A stretch of 64,000 nt of DNA from Acholoe squamosa. Its lineage: Eukaryota; Annelida; Polychaeta; Phyllodocida; Polynoidae. Position numbers and translations under genes: made by a program. The stretch is from positions 60,422,089-60,486,088 of the forward strand of contig OX439040.1 of assembly GCA_949317995.1 (NCBI GenBank), read 5' to 3'. Of this stretch, positions 56,093 to 64,000 are shown piece by piece; within the stretch, counting starts at the first letter, position 1; each line of letters opens with the position of its first letter. Below the pieces are notes generated by a model that did not search any database, was not told where the DNA came from, and saw nothing but the letters and a program-made list of their open reading frames with translations.

Positions 56093-56396
56093 CACTGAAA
56101 ACCTAGAAGTTCTGAAACTAGTCAGCGGTGACCACTTTAGGTCCTCAAGTTGACGATACCTAAAACTACAGCTTTAGGTAGTCAAAATGACGACTTTAGG
56201 TCGTCATCCTGATGACCTGAGTCATCAGGATGACAAAACTGACAGTACAGAGTCGTCATATTGATGACTCAGGTCATCAGGATGATGACCTAAAGTCGTC
56301 ATTTTGACTACCTAAAGCTGTAGTTTTAGGTATCGTCAACTTGAGGACCTAAAGTGGTCACCGCTGACTAGTTTCAGAACTTCTAGGTTTTCAGTG
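56093..56396. mobile_element. 304-bp palindromic CACTG MITE, copy 2
   Basis: Same length and plan as copy 1. The outer arm words (CCTAGAAGTTCTG) are identical on both sides here but differ from copy 1. The paralogous site in unit I (CCTCTGACCGCACTCTG, near 48038) lacks the insertion, which shows a TG duplication at this site. Confidence 0.8.
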
Positions 56397-57955
56397 TGAC
56401 CACACTCTGACAGCCTGACCTATCCAACACACAACCTCCGTGACAACGACATGTTGTGGGTTGATGGGATCTCACAACCTCTCTCCATCCAATCATCGTC
56501 TACCCCAACTTCAACCACTCACACATGGGTATTGAGCTGCAACACCACTGGGTGAGACCTATCACAACCCATGCCACCCCTCCCCGCCTTGGGCCTACCA
56601 ACCATCCGACCCGGGTCAGTGTCACGCTGTCATTTGTCATCCTTCTTTATACATACATACTACTAAGTGTCTCAATCACAGATGCATGCTGCTTGAGCTT
56701 AGCATTTTCACCAGAACCCTTGTCCTTCCCCCACTTCAGCAAAAGAAGAAGAAAGGTGCGGCCCAGCTTACATCAACATATGGTCCAAATGTTAAGGACA
56801 GGTATGCCAGATTCCTTTTTGCTTATCCCTGTCATTACCCCTAAATGACTTGGAAAGTCCAGCGAGATTCCAGTGATGAATCACAAACCATGCCAGCAGT
56901 TTGCCAAGAATTGTCCCCAAAATAATGCTTTTTGATTGTTTTATTTATTTATTTATTTTTTCAATGTGAAATAAAAACAAAAATGTGGACTACTGGTGAT
57001 ATTTGCGAGATTGAGAAAGGTAACTTATCTTTAACAAGAATAGAATCTGAACTTTAAGAAACAAATGCTGAATAACTGAGTGTAGGACTCATGGTCTGCC
57101 CTCTAACAAATTGGTTCCTGCCTCCAATACCTCAACCCTTTCACATCAGGAACTGTTTCTGTGAAGGTCATTTCCTGTCATTAAGCAGTGCGGTATTGCA
57201 ATGGTCACTGTCTGATGTTGATGAGGTCATCCATTTTGACAAGATAAAATTAATTTTGTTCCAAAATGCAATAAACCTATTTTGGGTGTTTTGAGATACT
57301 GAAGCATTTATCTTCCTAGTTCCAATATCTAGAGGCGTATAAATGAAAAACCTCCACATTGTGTTTTGAAATCCTTGAGTCTTCCTTCAAAGATAAAATG
57401 AGTGATTTTTGTTCCAAGATTCATCAATCCCAAAACTGTATTTGTTCCAAAACTCAATAAACCTAAATAGTTGTTTATTTGTATCTATATGGTTGCCACA
57501 AAAAGTGCTTCTTTACAAGCAAAAGATGTTTAATCATTTATTCCTTTGCAAAATGCAATAAATCCTGTTTTGTTGATAAATCCATGTTGTTTTGTTCTGA
57601 AACGCAATAAATCCACCACAAGGGTTTTCACATCTGCATGTATATATCTCTCTCCTCACCAGTAAAGTTGGTTCTATTAGGAATAAGATTATAAACCTTA
57701 CAAAACATAATGATATAATATTAAGAGATCATTCAATCCATGAAAATAAAGTTATTAATGAACATACATGGTCAACAACCACGAAATTGAGCCAATTTGA
57801 AAATTTAGCTCAAAAATGAAGTTCTTCATATGCCTTATTCCTTTGGTCCACAGAGAGATCTTATGCTAGGCTATGGATACCCAAATTTGGGAACACTAAC
57901 TCTGGCAAATATAGGAATGAGAAGGCTCCTAACTTTTCCAATGTTAACTCTATGA

Positions 57956-58322
57956 GTCATGGTACAACACTGTCACGGTACAACAGTACTTGGAAAAGGG
58001 TATTACCGTTACATTCTTTTAAAAATTACTATTGCATGTTTTAGGACCATGAAAGATGATTTTCTTACAAATATCAACGTTTTTGAATTTTACACTCTAT
58101 ATAGTAGTACTGAGGATGCACTGTCGTACTGTGACACTGTCGTACCGTGACATTTTTTAAACAAATCCTGCCAAATATACAATTTTGAAATAGAAGTAGA
58201 CATTCATATTTTGCCAATGGCATGGCCTCGAGCAGTTCTAATTATTGGTAGAATAACTTTCACTAATCATTAAGTGTAGAGTAGATATGGCATGTATTAT
58301 GCCCACTGTCGTACCATGACAT
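57956..58322. mobile_element. Small TIR element with GTACGACAGT words
   Basis: TCATGGTACAACACTG at the left is mirrored by CACTGTCGTACCATGACA at the right. Related words (CACGGTACAACAGTAC, CACTGTCGTACCGTGACA) lie inside. No frame of note. Confidence 0.5.
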
Positions 58323-61300
58323 TAAACCTACCCCAAAATGAAAAATGTGAACTTTTACTAAGTAATAGTGGGGGAAATTAACTTTCAAGGATTCATGTGA
58401 ATCATTTAGCAAAAACCTGTTTTGGTTCATTTTCGTGATTTTTGACCACATGTTGTGGCAATGTTTGGCTGAGTGGATTCGTTGCGTTTTTGAACAAAAC
58501 AGGTGTCAGATTAATTGTGTTTTGGTGAAAAACTGAACTTTAGGTAGAGGCTATATGCCAAATGATGTCTGCTTTGGAAAAAAAAAAATTCCAACATTTT
58601 TTCAATTGCCTCAACCTTTTGTTTTGTCTTCTCAACTCCAGTCTTTTCCAAAATGGCGTTGGGTTGTTTAGGGTTTGGTTCATGTAACTATTTTTTCTTT
58701 GTTTGAATCAGACAGTCTTAGCGTCAATATAAAAGACTGAAATGATCTCCAACAAGCTGAATCTTTCTATTGGCAGACCACCGTCAGTCCCATCCCTTTG
58801 GAAGTCTACCAACCTTATGGCATCAGCAAGATATCTGAATGCAGCACATCAAACCTGTCTGATTTATTAAAGTCTGGTAGGAGTTAGCATTACCTTTGAG
58901 GAGTTAAAAGTCAAGTACTACTAAGACCCGGACAATGCTGTGTGTAAAATGCAGGACTATTACCAATCCAGGGTGCAGACTCAGAGGATTAAGGACACCA
59001 TGGAAAGAGACACATCATCCAGCACGATCATTATCTGTCCCCTACAAACCTGCTGCAAACTCAATTGTGGCATGGAAGCCTCAGAGACATCCCCAACCCA
59101 TCTCTCAACTATTGCCATTTATCCCACAATACACTCTATAGACCTTGGCCAAGGTATTATCAACAGCTGATCAATCTCATTCAGGAAGGCGTTGGTTGGA
59201 TCCTTCTTTTAGAGAGGTGGTCTCTTGGTTCCACTAGGGCTGGTATCTTGGTTGCATTGGAGGTTCTGGTTACTTCATGAGTATTTTTAGACCATGCCAT
59301 TTTGAAATAGTTTCAACCTATTTAGCAGAATAGTTGATAATGAAGAGTGTTTAGATGCATTGATCTGGATGGAGGAAGTTTAAAAATGAAAGATGTTGAC
59401 CATGGGAAGATAATTATTCTCAACTGAGAGTATGGGGTCCCTTTCAAATCCCTATAATTAATTGCAATACATGTAGAAATAGTAGAACATCCCCTATTAG
59501 AATTTCTGCAATCCCCAGATTCAATCCCCATTCATTTCTATTCATTTCCTCGCCTATTTTTTCAAAGATGACAAAACGAAAAAATATATTTGGAAAACAA
59601 ATGATCCTACAGAATTGGTCCCATAGAACTGATGAGGGCAAACCTGTCAATGTTCTCTGTAACAAATTATCCCCAACCCCAGCCATTAATGTTCCCCACC
59701 ATGCCTCTTTCCTGTCACTTCCTGTGCTGTTTCCGTGAAAGCCATTTCCTGTCACTGAGCATCGTGGGATAGGCATTGCTGCTATCTGTTCTTGAAACTA
59801 TTTTACTCAAGGTCATTGGAAGTGTAGTTCACAAAGAATAAAATCTCAAGTATTTCAGGCAATTGCCAATGATATATGCATTCTATAGGTATTTACTGAC
59901 ATCTATAGACATGCCTCCTTCATTATCTTGCTCATACTCCAGACAGGTTCCAATGGGGAGCATTGTTGCATGCTCCCCAAGTCAGTCAGGTTCTTAAAGA
60001 AGAAAGCCTTTGAATAATTTGTTGCTGATGTCACTTTAAGTCTGATCAGTTTTATAAGCTCATTAAGATTGCTGGCAGCAATTAACTCTAATTTCACTAA
60101 TAGTTGAGAAGGTCCTTCAGGAGACAGTACAGGGTTTCTGCATTGTTGTCCAGTTATCCAATGTTCTGAGCAAGCACTTGGAGAATTGATGTTTAGTTGT
60201 GCAATGAAATGATGGAACTATGTATCTAATCACAGGGCAATGCAATAGAGGACACTCATCACCATTTGGCTTCTTTAAAAAGAAAACATAGACAAAAGAG
60301 AAGAGATTCTGGCTCTGAGAAAGAAGGATGGAATTTTTAATCATAGGAACAGGGAGAAGTAAACACCATCTAACCCATACCCGACTGACATCTACCTCAT
60401 AATCCTAATTCACCCAGGGCAATTTGTAAGTGCTTGGGATAAAAGGTCAATGGGAAAAGGGCTCGCAGAAAGAAGTACAATTTCCTCTCTCTGATGATAT
60501 ACCTTGGTGTGTCAGTATTCTGCAGGTCAGCATCAAGGTGATCCTTACAATATATACCAACAGGTTTGAGTGCTAATTATCTAAGATTGATTTTGTTGTG
60601 AGAGTGGACCTCTGAAGTTAGAAGGAATTATTGATTTAGTACAAAATATTCACTGGAAAAGTACATGATTTTGGCAAAGTATGATAGGCAAAAGCTAATA
60701 AAAGTAATTAAGTCACAAACACATCCAGCTAATGGGCTGAAAAAGAAAGTCCTAGTAGCTGGGCCAAATGAATAGCAGGGACATGTCGTTTTGGCCCATA
60801 TCTTATATAGAAATATACAGAGAAACACAATTAGAGTAGTGCATCCTTTTCAAAATGTATTGCTTTAGAAATTGATTTTAAATCCACCTGGTTATCCTCA
60901 GTCAGGGTTTTTGCACAAACTAGAAGACAAAAAAGAGTGAGAAGGGTGGTAAGCTGCCTTAATGCCACTTCTCTAGTAGGTGAAAACAGCCCCCAGATTG
61001 GGGGGAGGGTTCAGCCCCCTTGATGTATGTAATACCCTGTCTAGACAATCTATCCATCAGTTATCTTGGCACTAATGGCAGCTGGCTGAGAGTGGGTTGT
61101 GCTCTTGTCTGAGCTTGGGCAAGGTAAAGGTCCTGTTTAAATTAGCGAGGCATTTTGGGAGGGAATTCCCTATGTAGTTTGCTTTGCTTTATCTCATCCT
61201 AAATCAGGTGGGACCTCACTGTGCCTATACACAGCCCCTTACCAGTATCCTATGGCTAATGAGATCCTGATGAATGGTCCAATTGCAGCTGATAGAATTC

Positions 61301-62140
61301 AACATCATCATGCTGAAAGTTGAGTCTCAGATGCCATATTCATGGTACTATTGTCATTGCTATGAAATATGAGCAAAGTGGCCTTGCTGAGATAGCCTAG
61401 AATAATTATAAGGTCGAAAATCATAGAAGGTTTGCATATGACGAATTTGGAGGTATTCCAGTCCCTACTCTCCAAATTTTAGTTTCCCCCTCTATTTCTT
61501 TGGCTCAAAGTGTCAGGCTGGATGAGATCTGCATGTTACATATGGGTTTTGATGGCCCCATATGCATATTTTGGGCTGCAGGGGGGTAAAATGTGCCCAA
61601 AATGACCAATCTTCATACCTCCAGACTATTTTGACCTGTAGATTAAGAAAATCACATTATCATTTATGTCAGATGTGTCCTTGCTATTGTAAAAGAAGCA
61701 TACTTATAACAATTATTTTCTGGGCACATGTCTGGGCGAATGACATGTAAAGCCCCATATGCACACTTTCTATGATTTGTGACCATAAATTCTACCAGAA
61801 AGCAATATGGTGCTGGACCATACTGGACCTTGCATAATAGCAGCAGGAGACGTGATTGAAGATAGTGACAAAGTAGGTGTCCTGTCATAGAGTGAAGAGT
61901 TGATGGTGATGCTAATGGTGGCCACTAGGGCATTGTTAGACAAGGTGGGCTACCATTGCTACTGACCTACTGGTATAGAGATATTGGGGTTTATTACACG
62001 ACATCTGTGATCTTGGGTGCTTTTTCTGGATATTCCGATTCTAATACCTGTCGATAATGCTGGTCCTAGGAGTGCTGATATCCATGGACTGCGGGACGCA
62101 TTCAAACCAAACCAAGCCAAGCCGGGCGCCGAGGTGTGCA

Positions 62141-62211
62141 GCCCGGTGGTTTAGTGGGTAGCGCATTGCGCTCAGCTGCTACAGGTAGGCGGGACGAGTC
62201 CCGGTCTGGGC
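62141..62211 (+). repeat. tRNA-derived SINE head
   Basis: A 71-nt cloverleaf-like stretch, with GCCCGGT at the start and TCTGGGC at the end as acceptor strands, A box TGGTTTAGTGGGTAGCGC, and a T arm CGGGACGAGTCCCGG in which the usual GGTTCGA is altered. The anticodon arm is irregular, so it is SINE-like and not a functional tRNA. The hairpin at 62356 may belong to the same insertion. Confidence 0.55.
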
Positions 62212-62355
62212 AAATCTTTCTTTCGCTGTGTGTACACACTATATGGCAGTCTTCGAGTCCAGGGGAAGGATTGTTGTTTTCAACTTGTTTTTATTGATAT
62301 TCTATTGATTATTTATTGATTTTTTATTGATTAATCGTGAAATAAAAACAGTATT

Positions 62356-62458
62356 GAATGGGGTATCAGGCACCAAATTCAGTGTATCGTAGGATATCGT
62401 AACGAGTGGCCTATGGATATCCTACGATACACTGAATTCGGTGCCCGATAGCCCATTC
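62356..62458. repeat. 43-bp-arm hairpin
   Basis: GAATGGGGTATCAGGCACC on the left and GGTGCCCGATAGCCCATTC on the right open a 43-bp stem with few mismatches around a 17-base loop. The inner stem word is GTATCGTAGGATATC. Confidence 0.8.
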
Positions 62459-63139
62459 ATTACTTTCTTAATATTTCATGGTAAATACCATTGTTGGTGT
62501 TATGCATAGATCACTCTCTGACCTATAGCCCTTTTATCATAGTTTCATGCTCTGCTGATCATTTGCTTTTGATCCCTTTGCAGCGGAACACTTCCTTTCC
62601 TTTCCTATAAAACATATCAGCATATATCACAAGAGTATGGAATAGCATTTCCTGGATAGACTGTACAATCAAATACCCTTGTTACCCATTGAGTACTGAC
62701 TGAGATACAGTGCTGACTGGACAAAAGTATGCTTCATATAAAATAGGGAGGCCTGATGGCTGGATAATCCAAGAATATTATATAGGATTTAAAGACAGCC
62801 ACAAAAACGATAAACTGCTGGGCTGAAATGAGATTAGAGCATTGCCATTCATTCTCCTCCAGGCACTTTAACCTGACAATCGGATGAAGCATAAGCCTTT
62901 AAGGCCCTGTGCAAATGATATCGATGCTCCAAATGTGGGAGTAAGTATCAGGCCTGTGTTGGTGCATCATGCAAACCTTTTGGTAATGTCTTTACTCAAC
63001 AGGGTTGGTAAGATGCATGAACCTAGGTACCAACAACCAACATATTTCTCGCCAGCTCTGCACACATGTGTGCAGCCCAAAGTAGATGTGTGAGGGGAAT
63101 GCATCTAAGCACTATGTGCATGGTCACAAAATGGTTTTA

Positions 63140-64000
63140 TTGTGTCAGAAAACTGTTTTTAACCTGTTCAGTCACTACTAGTGTGGGTCCCTGTATAATA
63201 GGATACTCTCTCATCCGCTTGTAGCCTGTCAACTGTTCATCACTGTTTTTTTTTTAAAGGTTGAAGGTTTTTATTGTCAAGTCACTAATTAAAATGAGTG
63301 ATGAAATCTGACAATATGGTGATTCCTTTTAGTCATACAACAGTTTCAGTTTTCCAGCTCATTCTAATGAATATAATGATACAATGTATATAGGTGAAGA
63401 TGAGGCATACAATATGTATATAAAGCTTAAAACTAGATTGGAGTGTATTTACAAAAGTAACAGATTACATTATGTACAATCGACGAATGATTATCATTGC
63501 AAAGGTTGGAGGTGATTAATCCCCCATAAATACAAATGCTTAATAAAAAGCTGATAGACAAATTTATTTAACGGAATTATGATCAGTAAGGAGACTTAAT
63601 TATTCTCTACATATCTGAAGCAATATGTTTCACTAGAAACATGACATAAGAGACCAAAAACTATTATTATCGGCCCTAGAATTATGAAATTTTGAGATTA
63701 AGGCACCTAAGGATAGTGATATCACATGAATAAGAGCCCATGTAGCTGGACGGATGGTCACCATTAGGATTCAATTATGAATAGAAGCCCAGTTAAGTCA
63801 TTACTACCCATCCAGAGCTTCATTCACAATACAATAAATAATAATGGTTATGCACAGCTAGATGGAGTCATTACAACCCCTCCCAGCAGAGCAGAACCAT
63901 CATCCCATAAGAGAGCGGATGAGACTCCGAAATGAGGTGAAGTCATTACAACCCATTCCCTAGGACTCATACATCCCTCTTTACCTAATCGCCATCCGCC
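63140..64000. other. no recognisable gene
   Basis: AT-rich with a T-run at about 63248. Near 63790-63970 the word GTCATTACAACCC or GTCATTACTACCC recurs three times about 70-80 bp apart, a loose repeat. No gene seen. Confidence 0.35.

Larger units (their letters stand above)
55900..63130 (+). repeat. LCR-2 unit II
   Basis: Second full unit, with blocks P' (55930-57200), Q' (58980-59330), R' (59430-61300) and S' (62740-63120). Unit II is uninterrupted where unit I carries the LINE fragment and MITE copy 1, and it carries its own MITE copy 2. Confidence 0.8.

Overview
The window is eukaryotic nuclear DNA, most likely from a marine invertebrate animal. It is AT-leaning, with (TA)n, (GA)n and (CTAC)n microsatellites, tRNA-derived SINE-like sequences, foldback MITEs with CACTG ends, a decayed non-LTR retrotransposon, a truncated tyrosine recombinase and two large terminal-inverted-repeat (TIR) elements. 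I cannot place the species; a cephalochordate, echinoderm or mollusc is an impression only. No conserved host gene is recognisable. Almost everything that can be explained is mobile or duplicated DNA, and most open frames here are short chance frames.

Layout. (1) 2.0-18.7 kb is an old low-copy duplication (LCR-1). Its blocks near 2.0-10.3 kb recur in the same order at 10.8-17.4 kb and partly at 45.9-47.1 kb. Within it, 10302-13384 was recently duplicated head to tail as 13385-16379. Insertions include three copies of a ~550 bp repeat carrying a CCACCAGGGGGC-type motif, tRNA-like sequences and a tyrosine recombinase fragment. (2) 19554-30126 is a 10.6 kb Polinton/Maverick-like (virus-like) element with ~0.45 kb TIRs and an imperfect 6-bp target duplication. 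Its frames diverge from a centre near 25.33 kb: minus strand to the left, plus strand to the right. They include a possible RNase-toxin-like domain, a frameshifted death-fold-like domain, a small frame with a PPSY motif and several unrecognised proteins. No DNA polymerase, integrase or ATPase was recognised. (3) 30299-36828 is a second TIR element of 6.5 kb sitting in a (TA)n tract. It carries about 15 copies of a motif containing TCATTAACGTACCCC, an array of ~372 bp units that each hold one copy, and a GC-rich, spliced minus-strand gene for an Arg/Lys/Ala/Pro-rich protein whose predicted promoter and possible start codon overlap one motif copy. (4) 37.0-63.1 kb is a second low-copy family (LCR-2): unit 0 (about 37.0-41.8 kb), unit I (47.8-54.6 kb) and unit II (55.9-63.1 kb). 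Comparing units shows insertions such as a LINE fragment and 304-bp palindromic MITEs as present/absent differences. A 2.8 kb element with long imperfect inverted ends lies at 42.7-45.5 kb.

The strongest candidates for undescribed biology are the 10.6 kb virus-like element with immune-type and toxin-type domains, and the 6.5 kb element with a dispersed motif shared by its subterminal regions, its satellite array and the promoter of its own gene. All boundaries and similarities were judged by eye; no alignment or database search was run.
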